A DNA stretch of 64,000 bases, taken from the NCBI RefSeq assembly GCF_003258605.2, contig NZ_CP031264.1, positions 6,564,232 through 6,628,231 on the forward strand, given 5' to 3'. Origin of the DNA: Peterkaempfera bronchialis. GTDB lineage: Bacteria; Actinomycetota; Actinomycetes; Streptomycetales; Streptomycetaceae. Below, piece by piece: positions 52,901 through 60,049 of the stretch (its first letter is position 1; each line of letters begins with the position of its first letter). The notes beneath the pieces are model-generated. The model was not told the DNA's origin. It searched no databases and was given only the letters and a program-made list of their open reading frames with translations. The position numbers and the translations under genes were made by a program.

Positions 52901-54729
52901 TCTCCTCGGTCTTCGGGTTCTTTCCCCGGAGCGCGCTGGAGAGCCAGACCGGCCTGCCCCGCAGCCAGGACGACCACCATCGACTGCGGGCGCCCGGCGG
53001 GCAGCCGATCGACCTGCAGCGTCGACCGCCGGCGGGCCCGATGCTGCTGATGCTGGACCGGGTCACCGGGTACTGGCCGGACGGTGGCCAGGCCGGGCTG
53101 GGACGGCTGTGCGCGGAGAAGGACATCGACGCGGGGGACTGGTACTTCAAGGCGCACTTCTTCCAGGACCCCGTGCAGCCCGGCTCGCTGGGCGTCGAGG
53201 CGATGTGCCAGCTCCTCCAGGTCTATCTGGTGGAGAGCGGCCATACCGGCCGACTGGTCGCCCCGCGCTTCGAACCGGTCATGACCGGTCAGGAAGTGAC
53301 CTGGAAGTACCGGGGCCAGATCGTGCCGACCGACGGCACCATGACGGTCGAGATGGAGATCCTCGAAGCCGCCGGGGACGCGCACGAGTGCCATGCGGTC
53401 GCCGAGGCGTGGCTCTGGATCGACGGCCGCTGCATCTACCAGGTGCGCGGCCTCGGCATGCGCGCCGTCTCCACCGGGACCGCCGTCTCCATCGAGGACA
53501 CCGGGGCCGCCGGGAACACCGGGACCGCCCAGGGCCCCCGGGCCGCCGCGACCCCCGCCACCCTTCCGGCGTCGTACGACACGGTGCTCGATCCCGCCGA
53601 GCAGGCATGGCTGCTCGACCACCGGCCGGACTGGATCACCCCGGCGATGCCCATGATGGCGATGGTGGACCACCTGGCCCGGACGGCTGCCGAGCACACC
53701 GGCCGCCAGGTGTCCGGGCTGTCCGGGCTGCGGCTGCGGCGATGGCTGCCGCTCGGGGAGCCGGTGCGGCTGCGGACCGACCTGCGGGAGGCGCCGGAGG
53801 GGGTGACCGCCGTCCTCTCGGTCTGGCGGCAGGCCGCCACCCCGGACCTCTCCCGGTTCGACGAGGTCATCGGCGGCACCGTGCGGCTCGGGCCGCCCCC
53901 GGGACCCCGCCCGGAGCCGTTCCCCGCGCTCGCCGACGCGGAGGAGACGGTGGACCCCTACACCTCGGGGGCGATGTTCCACGGCCCGGCGTTCCAGTGC
54001 GTCAGCTCGCTGTGGATCTCCGCGTCCGGCGCGTCCAGCATGCTCGACACCGGCCGGAACCGGGTGCCGCGCGGGCTGCTGCACCAGGGGGTGCTCGACG
54101 CCGCGCTGCATGGGATCCCCTGCCGGGAGATGGGCCGCTGGCTGCCTGGTGTCGGCGCGGACCAGGTGGCCGTACCGCACCTGCTGCACAGCCTGGAGGC
54201 GTATGAGCCGCTGCCGGACGATGGACCGGTCCGGGTGGAGGTGCGGTTCGCCGGCGTTTCGGAGGGCGACTCCCGACTGCCGGTGGTGGACATCCAACTC
54301 CAGGTCCAGGGCCGGGTCGCGGTGACCCTGCGACTGGCCCTGGCGCTGGTGGAGGTCCCGCTGTTCGCCTCCGTGCCGCTGGTGCAGCGGAGGGAGTTCC
54401 TGCGCGACCGCCGCCATGTGGAGGGCGTGGCGCTGTCCACGGTGGCCGGGGAGGCCACCGTGCTGCGGACCGCCCTGATCGACGCGGTGGACATCGTGCC
54501 CGGCACCCTCGCCGCCGTCTACGGACTGCCCCGGGACGGCTCCCCCCGGGCGCGGACCGCCGTCATCGCCGCCAAGGAGCACCTGGCCAGGCTGCTCAGG
54601 GTGCATCCCGCCGAGGTCGAGGTGGCCGACGACCTGACCGCCGCCTCGGTCGCCGGTCGGCCGGAGACCCTGCGCCGCCTCCGGGTCCGAGAGGAGGACG
54701 GGGTGGTCACCGTGCGGTCGGACGACTGA
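46912..54729 (+). CDS. pfaC: PfaC-like megasynthase: KS-CLF-AT-4xFabA-type DH-PKS DH-PPTase-like tail
   Basis: A 2605-residue protein. KS (about 1-430) has Cys191 in VDAACASGLYAIK. The chain-length factor (about 480-830) lacks the Cys (VVCAEEASGL). AT (about 885-1230) has Ser971 in IGYSSGETAAL. A helical linker (about 1310-1370) leads to four FabA-like hotdogs (about 1420, 1640, 1860, 2035). The second and fourth keep His1680 (GHFHHDPCMPG) and His2082 (AHFFQDPVQPG); the first and third lack it, so they pair as two double-hotdog DHs that would set cis double bonds. A PKS-type DH (about 2220-2480) follows, then a 110-residue tail with AAKEHLARLL and HPAEVEV resembling the end of a phosphopantetheinyl transferase. 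TTG start, 32 bases after pfaA. Confidence 0.9.
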   Translation: MGFEPIAVIGRGCVLPGALDPDQLWRNAEAGRSCLSAVSMERWRLPRQGYDRLVTDPADRIASVAGGYVQGFDEVFDPSGFALDPAEIAELDPLFHWVLYGARQALRESGQQGPLPDAGLVLGNLAYPNESASRFAEHVWLTAQEPALRTALLRGRPRPHPGNWFAAGRPAQLAARALGLGAGGFAVDAACASGLYAIKLACDRLHSGAVRLMVAGAVNRADNLFLHQGFHALSALSRSGRSRPLQRDADGLIPAEGAGLVVLMRLADALAADVPVLGVIRAVGLSNDGRGGGLLLPDRDGQTRAMRLAYALAGIDPATVSLIEAHATGTPSGDAVEVRAMAEVFADSPGVPIGSVKAQLGHPLAAAGVAGLLKVLGAMGAGVRPAVAGADRPLAELDGTPLRLPAEAEEWPGLRRAAVSAFGFGGANAHLVLDGWPEGAGSVVVRGRVGGLPEGAGSGGRGGGSLPEGGGVAASPEVDAGPLAIVALGARVGGGESAESLRRTLLTGESEPRTAAVTAVELSAGGLCFPPADLACAETRQLLVLAAAEEAVADIRLPRERTAVLIGAGSDPQAARYGARWRSAAWREGADAETVAATQQAFAAPLPAAGVTGTMPHLLAHRLNTRFDLAGPGFVVCAEEASGLVALELAARALRTHEVDAALVGAVDLADEAVQRAALAGLGVLRRPPGDAAVALVLKRLADARRDGDQVIAVLDQDGTAAPQLLVGDGPAEGEAAVPHIDPAELFGAAHAAAGLLSVAVAALALQHRVLPRPHAPALPLDAARTAEVRCSVLEGPQARTRLVADAARPWVSGPAPRLHLYSGRDRHEVAQALDADRESAAGPARLALVTTDADLAEQRERARRWLAGEGIRPPGAAYRDAPVVGETAFVFTNGSAAYPGMGRELALALPDLLDNLEASGLPRSLLTGPATATGPADALDQIMSTGLVISLHTAISRALLGDPDAAIGYSSGETAALIALGVWTDTAEHCAESRASGLFDREIGGEYRAVRRAWERAGVPGSRWAGYLVSMPAERVRAELAAEPAVHLLALNAPGLCVVGGEAEACDAWVRRQRAHAVPISYDMAAHAPELAEVESRWWQLHHRPTTAVPGVRFYSCASGTSYLPTAERVADALTAQLLTTVDYVRVIERAWADGVRIFVEQGPRGLCTSWISRILGDRDHLAVAMDAPDGQGLARIGQVVAELAAAGVRVDADAFLGRWAAAAPRATPTGQRIAIPIAPAEVRLPAERAPQAAPMPRAPRLPSTLPKAEPAPASVSTPVPPTVSVPVPVPVPVSVPASGPATRVAGVIAEARNRVTAVHRSVLAGQADAQRTFAAQQAEAQRHFLHGRSTALAALAALAHGTAHGSTAGWSPAAPADPARPRPYPGPAFDRAQLEHLAHGRISELFGPAFAAQDDRHRQTRLPRPPLLLVDRVLGIDAEPAALLRASAPGTGTLWTETDVRPDSWYLDATGRMPPGIMVEAGQADLLLISWLGADLLDRQDRVYRLLGCELTLYGSPPRPGDTLHFEIQIDGHAVHQGVRLFFFHYDCHVDGELRLTVRNGQAGFFTDEELESSAGVLWHPADGPPDPDATVDPPVATTASCFDAAQVRAFADGNPADCFGPAWTAARAHIRTPRVGCGRMLLLDEVTHYDPAGGPWGRGYLRAETRIDAADWFFDGHFHHDPCMPGTLMFEGALQAMAFSLAAGGHTLDRDGWRFEPVPGRPAALRCRRQVTPDSSRLVYEVFVTELSAGPQPTLVADVLCTVDGVQAFHAAGVALRLVPDWPLEQWRQLGPVRVQTDGTPVPLPLLGGLRGHRDDADCAVVGDVRYDYATLLAAAWGRPTEAFGQDAAVFDGGRRRARLPGPPFHFVSRIVTGDLVVGGERPGSRLVTEYDVPEDAWYFEQGGGSAMPMAVLMEVALQPCGCLAGQATDLLRGEQDLYFRNLDGTGTVLGEVTPGTRTVRTEVVLRTIARHGDLIIETFDVECHADGRPVFRLSSVFGFFPRSALESQTGLPRSQDDHHRLRAPGGQPIDLQRRPPAGPMLLMLDRVTGYWPDGGQAGLGRLCAEKDIDAGDWYFKAHFFQDPVQPGSLGVEAMCQLLQVYLVESGHTGRLVAPRFEPVMTGQEVTWKYRGQIVPTDGTMTVEMEILEAAGDAHECHAVAEAWLWIDGRCIYQVRGLGMRAVSTGTAVSIEDTGAAGNTGTAQGPRAAATPATLPASYDTVLDPAEQAWLLDHRPDWITPAMPMMAMVDHLARTAAEHTGRQVSGLSGLRLRRWLPLGEPVRLRTDLREAPEGVTAVLSVWRQAATPDLSRFDEVIGGTVRLGPPPGPRPEPFPALADAEETVDPYTSGAMFHGPAFQCVSSLWISASGASSMLDTGRNRVPRGLLHQGVLDAALHGIPCREMGRWLPGVGADQVAVPHLLHSLEAYEPLPDDGPVRVEVRFAGVSEGDSRLPVVDIQLQVQGRVAVTLRLALALVEVPLFASVPLVQRREFLRDRRHVEGVALSTVAGEATVLRTALIDAVDIVPGTLAAVYGLPRDGSPRARTAVIAAKEHLARLLRVHPAEVEVADDLTAASVAGRPETLRRLRVREEDGVVTVRSDD

Positions 54730-54772
54730 TCATCTGTAGCCCTCGCCCGTACGTCCGGGCCGTCCCGCGTCC

Positions 54773-54778
54773 TATGCT
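54773..54778 (+). promoter_or_regulatory. -10 box for the HIT gene
   Basis: TATGCT ending 7 bases before ATG 54786, which implies a leaderless transcript independent of the pfa operon. Confidence 0.55.
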
Positions 54779-54785
54779 GATCGGC

Positions 54786-55334
54786 ATGACGAGCGAGCCG
54801 GAGCTGCAGGAAGGGGTCGGGGAGCCGGACGGTTTCCAGCGTCTGTGGACCCCGCACCGTATGGCGTACATCAAGGGCGAGGGCAAGCCCAGCGGTCCTG
54901 GTGAGGGCGATGGCTGTCCCTTCTGCGGGATCCCCGCCAAGAGCGACGAGGAGGGGCTGGTCGTCGCCCGGGGCGAGCGGGTGTACGCGGTGCTCAACCT
55001 CTATCCGTACAACGGCGGCCATCTGATGGTGGTCCCCTACCGGCACGTCGCCGACTACACCGAGCTGGACGACGCGGAGACCGCCGAGCTGGGCGCCCTG
55101 ACCAAGCGCGCCATGACCGCGCTGCGCACCGCCTCCGGCGCCCACGGCTTCAACATCGGCATGAACCAGGGCGCCGCAGCCGGCGCCGGTATCGCCGCCC
55201 ATCTGCACCAGCATGTGGTGCCGCGCTGGGGCGGGGACACCAACTTCATGCCGGTCGTCGGCCACACCAAGGTGCTGCCGCAACTGCTCGCCGACACCCG
55301 CAAGATGCTGGCCGACGCCTGGCCCCGGGACTGA
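54786..55334 (+). CDS. HIT family nucleotide hydrolase/transferase
   Basis: A 182-residue histidine-triad protein. The catalytic His run is AAHLHQHVVPRW (HxHxH), with the supporting N-terminal CPFCGIPAK and NLYPYNGGHLMVVPYRHV. It resembles the Ap4A phosphorylase/HIT group of actinobacteria. Mycobacterial relatives are Ap4A phosphorylases, so nucleotide salvage or stress signalling is likely. I prefer ATG 54786 to 54774, because the latter overlaps the TATGCT box. A bidirectional terminator follows. It marks the right edge of the accessory cluster. Confidence 0.92.
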   Translation: MTSEPELQEGVGEPDGFQRLWTPHRMAYIKGEGKPSGPGEGDGCPFCGIPAKSDEEGLVVARGERVYAVLNLYPYNGGHLMVVPYRHVADYTELDDAETAELGALTKRAMTALRTASGAHGFNIGMNQGAAAGAGIAAHLHQHVVPRWGGDTNFMPVVGHTKVLPQLLADTRKMLADAWPRD

Positions 55335-55360
55335 GCCGCAGGAACCGAGCCCCGCAGACG

Positions 55361-55401
55361 GCGAGGGCCCGCCCCCGGAAGATCCGGGGGCGGGCCCTCG
55401 C
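55361..55401. terminator. Bidirectional terminator between the HIT gene and the membrane-protein gene
   Basis: A 19-base perfect stem (GCGAGGGCCCGCCCCCGGA and its complement) with a 3-base loop, between two convergent genes. Confidence 0.88.
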
Positions 55402-55425
55402 TGTCCGTCTGGCGGCGGCTGCTGC

Positions 55426-57060
55426 TCAGCCGTCGTAGAGGTCGGCCTTGCCGGGGCGGACGCCCTCCGCGTCGGCTCCGGGGCTGAGCGACCGCGCCGT
55501 GGAGAAGTGGTCCACGTCCACGTCGTGCTCGGCCAGGAACTCGTCGATCACCGTACGGACCAGCCGCACGATCGGGGTGGCGGCCCGGATCACATCGTCG
55601 GCCATGAAGCGGTGCGTCCACATCCGGTCCACCCAGGCCGAGCGGAAACCGAACGGCTCGGGCAGGGAGAGCCCGCCGCCGAGCCAGTCCCGCACGACCG
55701 GCGCCCACATCAGCGGGGCGCGCACCGCCAGGCGCACCACCTCGTCGCTGTCCACGATGGGCAGTTGGCGGGTCTCCGTCTTCCACGGCCGACCGGGCCG
55801 GGTGAAGCTGATCTCCTTGGGGGAGGGCTTGCCGGAGAAGAACCCCGCCACCGGCCCCAGGGCGTACCCGGTGACCTCCACCCGCAGGTAGTTGTGCAGC
55901 ACGGTCACGGTGGCCAGCAGCGACACCACCAACTGCCCGTTCCAGAGCACGAAGTGGGTGCCCTGGTAGTGCCGGGGCTCGGCGCCGAACTTCTGCGCGT
56001 TGCAGAGGTTCTGCATCGCGAAGTCCCGCATCCGCTGGCCGTCCATGGTCTCGGCGTCGGAGGGACGGGCGATCTCGTCCGCTCCCTCGCCGACCGGCCG
56101 CACCGCCCACTGGTGCAGCTGCGGATGCGGCATACCGCCGCCGGCGATCTCGCTCCGCTCCAGCTGGCCCAGCCGATCGGTGATCCGGCGGACCAGGTCC
56201 CACGGCCGGAAGGCGTGGATGTCCGCCGCACCCGCGCGGGGCTTCAGCGGACCGGTGAGATGCCAGGCGCCCCAGCGGCCGCCCAGCCCCAGGATCCCCT
56301 TGGTGCCCGCGTAGTGCAGCACATTGGTCTCCTGCTCGGCGGCCAGCTTGTCCAACTGCTCGCGGAGGTTGACCGCCGTGGCGTCCTTGTCGTCCTTGGG
56401 GACGATCTTGGGCAGCATCGGGCCGAGGGCGCTGCCGTCCACCAGCGCGGTCCACTGGGCCCGCATCTGCTCGGAGCTGCGCAGGCAGATCCGCTTGGCG
56501 ATGAACCAGCCGACCACCGGAGCCAGCAGCATCACCCGCAGATAGAGCGCGGCCAGACCGGCGGCGGGCGGGCGCAGGATGAAGAGCCCGGCCAGCACCG
56601 CGAGGGCGACATAGACCACCCCGCCGACCAGGCCGGCCCGGTCCGGGGCGGCCTTCTTCAGCACGGCCCGCACCTGGAAGGCGAGCAGCCAGAGCAGCGA
56701 CCCGGGGAGGAACAGCACACCGGTGACCAGGGTGACCAGGGTCAGCTTGCGGTCGCGCTGGTTGCGCAGCTCCTGCGCCTCCAGGCAGTGCTCGACCACC
56801 ATCCGGGAGTCGACACCGAGCGACGGCACCAGCGGCTTGCGGCCGTTGCCCAGGGTGCGGGCGATGACCGCCTCGGTGAAAGCCTCGCCGAGGTTGGCGC
56901 GGAAGAGCGCGAACCGGGCCCCCTTGGCCTTGGCGTCCGGCAGACCCTCGATCGGCCCGTCGCGGTAGGCGGCAGAGGCCAGCGCCTGGGTGACCGCGGT
57001 CTGGGGACCGCCGTCCAACCGGGGTATCTGCGCCCCGGGTGTCATGTCGAGTGTGGACAT
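55426..57060 (-). CDS. Large membrane protein, function unknown
   Basis: A 544-residue protein with about 90 hydrophilic N-terminal residues, then three adjacent transmembrane helices (LVTLVTGVLFLPGSLLWLL, GGVVYVALAVLAGLFIL, LRVMLLAPVVGWFIA). A long soluble region follows, including a further hydrophobic stretch (LVVSLLATVTVLHNYL). No enzymatic motif is clear. The Trp/Arg-rich C-terminal half with WVDRMWTHRFM suggests a conserved actinobacterial family. The start ATG 57060 gives MSTLDMTPGAQIP. Its place between the HIT and pgsA genes appears conserved in streptomycetes as I recall. Confidence 0.75.
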   Translation of the reverse strand: MSTLDMTPGAQIPRLDGGPQTAVTQALASAAYRDGPIEGLPDAKAKGARFALFRANLGEAFTEAVIARTLGNGRKPLVPSLGVDSRMVVEHCLEAQELRNQRDRKLTLVTLVTGVLFLPGSLLWLLAFQVRAVLKKAAPDRAGLVGGVVYVALAVLAGLFILRPPAAGLAALYLRVMLLAPVVGWFIAKRICLRSSEQMRAQWTALVDGSALGPMLPKIVPKDDKDATAVNLREQLDKLAAEQETNVLHYAGTKGILGLGGRWGAWHLTGPLKPRAGAADIHAFRPWDLVRRITDRLGQLERSEIAGGGMPHPQLHQWAVRPVGEGADEIARPSDAETMDGQRMRDFAMQNLCNAQKFGAEPRHYQGTHFVLWNGQLVVSLLATVTVLHNYLRVEVTGYALGPVAGFFSGKPSPKEISFTRPGRPWKTETRQLPIVDSDEVVRLAVRAPLMWAPVVRDWLGGGLSLPEPFGFRSAWVDRMWTHRFMADDVIRAATPIVRLVRTVIDEFLAEHDVDVDHFSTARSLSPGADAEGVRPGKADLYDG

Positions 57061-57201
57061 ACGGCCTCCCCCTCCTCCCCTTGTCAGCGGCAGGCTACCG
57101 CGCCCCCGCACCGCCGCGCCGAAGATCGACTGATCCGGCGTCACCGCTCGGGCGGCCGGCCCGCCGGTTCTGAATGGTTCTCCCCGCCGGACCACCCGGG
57201 C

Positions 57202-57239
57202 ATGCGTGCGGAACCCTAGGATGCGTGCGGAACCATAGG
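57202..57239 (+). repeat. Two tandem 19-bp repeats in the DCC-gene promoter
   Basis: ATGCGTGCGGAACCNTAGG occurs at 57202-57220 and again at 57221-57239 with one mismatch. The junction creates TAGGAT (57217-57222), a good -10 box, so the duplication may have created or doubled a promoter. Confidence 0.8.
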
Positions 57240-57252
57240 GGAGGATCGGTCC

Positions 57253-57669
57253 ATGGCCACACGACCTCTGCTCGTCTACGACGGCGACTGCGCCTTCTGC
57301 TCCAGCTGCGTCGAGTTCGCCGGAAAACGGCTCTCCGACCCGGCCGCCCCGCTGTGGGACACCACCCCCTTCCAATTCGCCGACCTGGCGGAACTGGACG
57401 CTCTGGCCGGCGGCCGAGGGCAGCTGACCGCCCACCGCGCCGAGCAGGAGGTGCTCTGGCTGACCCCCACCGGGCAGGTGTACGGCGGTGCGCAGGCGGT
57501 CGCCCGGCTGCTGATGCGCGCCGGGGGCGCGTGTTCGGTGCTGGGCGCCGTGATCGCGCTACCGCCGGTCAGCTGGATCGCAGCCGGTGTCTACCGCCTG
57601 ATCGCCCGCAACCGCCACCGGATGCCCGGCGGCACCCCCGCCTGCGCCCTGCCGCCCCGCAGGGCCTGA
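57253..57669 (+). CDS. DCC-family thiol-disulfide oxidoreductase (DUF393)
   Basis: A 138-residue thioredoxin-like protein. The family signature is VYDGDCAFCSSCVEF at residues about 8-22, with the CxxC-type DCAFCSSC cysteines. The rest has the usual QVYGGAQAVARLL and WIAAGVYRLIARNRHRM. DCC proteins are predicted thiol oxidoreductases of unknown substrate. ATG 57253. It diverges from the large membrane-protein gene. Confidence 0.87.
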   Translation: MATRPLLVYDGDCAFCSSCVEFAGKRLSDPAAPLWDTTPFQFADLAELDALAGGRGQLTAHRAEQEVLWLTPTGQVYGGAQAVARLLMRAGGACSVLGAVIALPPVSWIAAGVYRLIARNRHRMPGGTPACALPPRRA

Positions 57670-57677
57670 ACCCCGCC

Positions 57678-57713
57678 GGGCCGGCCTCCCCGCACCCGCG
57701 GGGACGCCGGCCC
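57678..57713. terminator. Hairpin between the DCC gene and the EF-G-like gene
   Basis: GGGCCGGC and TCCCCGC arms pair with GCGGGGA and GCCGGCCC, with one bulge and a short loop. It serves the two convergent genes. Confidence 0.7.
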
Positions 57714-57725
57714 GACCGCTGCCGC

Positions 57726-57800
57726 TCAGTGCTTCTCGGGTCAGTGCTTCTTGGATCAGGGCTTCCCGGGTCAGTGCCTCTCGGGTCAGTGCCTCTCGGG
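57726..57800. repeat. Five tandem 15-bp repeats carrying the EF-G-like stop codon
   Basis: Consensus TCAGTGCYTCTCGGG at 57726, 57741, 57756, 57771 and 57786. On the minus strand each unit reads as the last codons plus TGA, so the stop at 57786 is followed in frame by four further stop-bearing copies. Confidence 0.85.
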
Positions 57801-60049
57801 CTTCTCGGACTGCTGCTCCCGCATCCTGGCGGCGAGCTGCGGCGGCATCGGCTCATGCCGCGCGTACGTCCGGGAGAACCGCCCGGTGCCGTGCGACAGC
57901 GACCGCAGGTCCACCGCATAGCGGATGATCTCCAGCTCCGGCACCTCCGCCCGTACCAGCGTCCGCCCACCCGTCATCCGCCACTGCCCGTCCTGGGAGG
58001 CGGCGTGTGCGGCCCCGCCCGACGGCGGCACCGGCTCGGTGCCCAGCACCCGCCCGCGCCGCGCCGAGAGGTCGCTCATCACCGTGCCCACATAGTCGTC
58101 CGGCACCAGCACCCGCACCTCGGAGACCGGCTCCAGCAGGTGGATGACGGCCTGCGCCGCCGCCTCCCGCAGCGCCAGCGCCCCGGCGGTCTGGAAGGCG
58201 GCGTCGGAGGAGTCCACCGAGTGCGCCTTGCCGTCCACCAGCGTCACCCGCACGTCCACCACCGGGCAGCCGGTCGCGACGCCCCGGGCGAGCTGCGTCC
58301 GGATGCCCTTCTCCACGGAGGGGATGAACTGCCGGGGCACGGCCCCGCCGACCACCTTGTCCACGAACTCGAAGCCGCCGCCGGTGGGCAGCGGCTCCAC
58401 CTCGATCTCGCAGATCGCGAACTGCCCGTGCCCGCCGGACTGCTTGACATGCCGCCCGCGCGCCGCCGCCGCCGACCCGAAGGTCTCCCGCAGCGGCACC
58501 CGGTACGGCACCGGGTCCACCTGCACCCCGTACCGGGTGCGCAGCCGCTCCAGCAGCACATCGGCATGGGCCTCGCCCATGCACCAGAGCACCAGCTGCC
58601 GGGTGTCCTGGTTCTGCTCCAGCCGCAGCGTCGGGTCCTCGGCGACCAGCCGGGCCAGCCCCTGCGAGAGCTTGTCCTCATCGGCCTTGCTGTGCGCCTC
58701 CACGGCGACCGGCAGCAGCGGGTCGGGCATCTCCCAGGGGAGCATCAGCAGCGGCTGCTCCTTGGCGGACAGCGTGTCGCCGGTCTCGGCGCGGGCCAGC
58801 TTGGCGATGCAGACGATGTCACCGGCGACGCCCTTGGGCACCGGGTGCTGGAACCTGCCGAAGGGCGCGGTGAGCGCACCGACCCGCTCGTCCACGTCGT
58901 GGTCCTCGTGCCCCCGGTCGGCCAGACCGTGCCCGGAGACATGCACCGCGGCGTCCGGCCGCAGCGTGCCGGAGAAGACCCGGACCAGGCTGAGCCGGCC
59001 CACATAGGGGTCGCCGCTGGTCTTCACCACCTCGGCGGCCAGCGGGCCCTCGGGGTCGCAGCTCAGCGGCTCCAGCGGGGCGCCGGCCGGGGTGGTGACG
59101 GGCGGCACCCGGTGCTCCTCGGGGGAGGGGAAGGCCGAGGTGATCAACTCCAGCAGCTCCACGGTGCCGATGCCGTGCCGGGACCCCTCGGCGGGCGGGG
59201 AGGCGGCCAGCACCGGGTGGAAGGAGCCCCGGGCGACGGCCCGCTCCAGGTCCTCGATCAGGGTCTTGACGTCCAGCGCCTCACCGCCGAGGTAGCGGTC
59301 CATGAGGGTCTCGTCCTCGCTCTCGGCGATGATGCCCTCGATCAGCCGGCCGCGTGCCTCCTCCAGGGCGGGCCGCAGGTCGGGGTCGGGGTCCCGCTCG
59401 GCCCGGGTGCCGCCGGAGTAGTCGAAGATCCGCTCGGTGAGCAGGCCGACCAGGCCGCAGACCGGCGGTTCGCCGTCGGGGCCGGGGCGCCGCCGCGCAG
59501 CGGCAGATAGAGCGGCAGCACGGACTCCGGGTTCTCCCCGCCGAAGGCCTCCCGGCAGACGTCCACCAGCTGGTCGAAGTCGGCGCGGGCGGTGTCCAGC
59601 TTGGTCACCACGACCGCGCGCGGCATGGCGACGGCGGCGCACTCGTCCCAGAGCATGCGGGTGGCGCCGTCCACACCGTCGGCGGCGGAGACCACGAAGA
59701 GGGCGGCGTCGGCCGCCCGCAGCCCGGCCCGCAGCTCTCCGACGAAGTCGGCGTAGCCGGGGGTGTCCAGCAGGTTGATCTTGACACCGGCCCACTCCAG
59801 GGGGACCAGCGAGAGCTGCACCGAGCGCTGCTGCCGGTGCTCGATGTCGTCGTAGTCGGAGATCGAGGTGCCGTCCTGCACCCGGCCGGCCCGGTTGACC
59901 GCCCCGGTGGCCAGGGCCAGCGCCTCGACCAGCGAGGTCTTGCCGGCTCCGCTGTGGCCGACCAGCACCACATTGCGCAGCTGCGCGGGCCGGTCGGCCG
60001 CCGGTGCCCTTCCGGCGGCTCCTGGTTGGTGGGATCCCTTGTCGGCCAT
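57786..60049 (-). pseudogene. Elongation factor G-like GTPase (EF-G2 type), frameshifted
   Basis: About 755 codons of an EF-G-like protein in two frames. The 5' part (60049 down to about 59485) has the G1 loop VLVGHSGAGKTSLVEAL, G3 LLDTPGYADFVGEL and G4-like VVVTKLD. The 3' part (about 59480 to 57786) has domains II-V, including GGHGQFAICEIEVEPL and GTVMSDLSARRGRVLG. The frames should join at YLPLRG-x-PGPDGEPPVCGL. One missing base in the G/C run at about 59478-59487 breaks them; the total length, 2264, is one short of a multiple of three. EF-G2 is a dispensable paralogue of unclear role in actinobacteria. This is either real loss or a consensus error. Confidence 0.82.

Noticed and set aside
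50422-54606. 1394-codon minus-strand open frame opposite pfaC
   Set aside because: Same GC-bias artefact; low-complexity translation, and it lies wholly within well-supported domains on the other strand.
31854-54729. Standard EPA/DHA synthase
   Set aside because: Single ACP in PfaA, an AT and PKS-type DH in PfaC, and embedded ole genes differ from the marine EPA/DHA loci.
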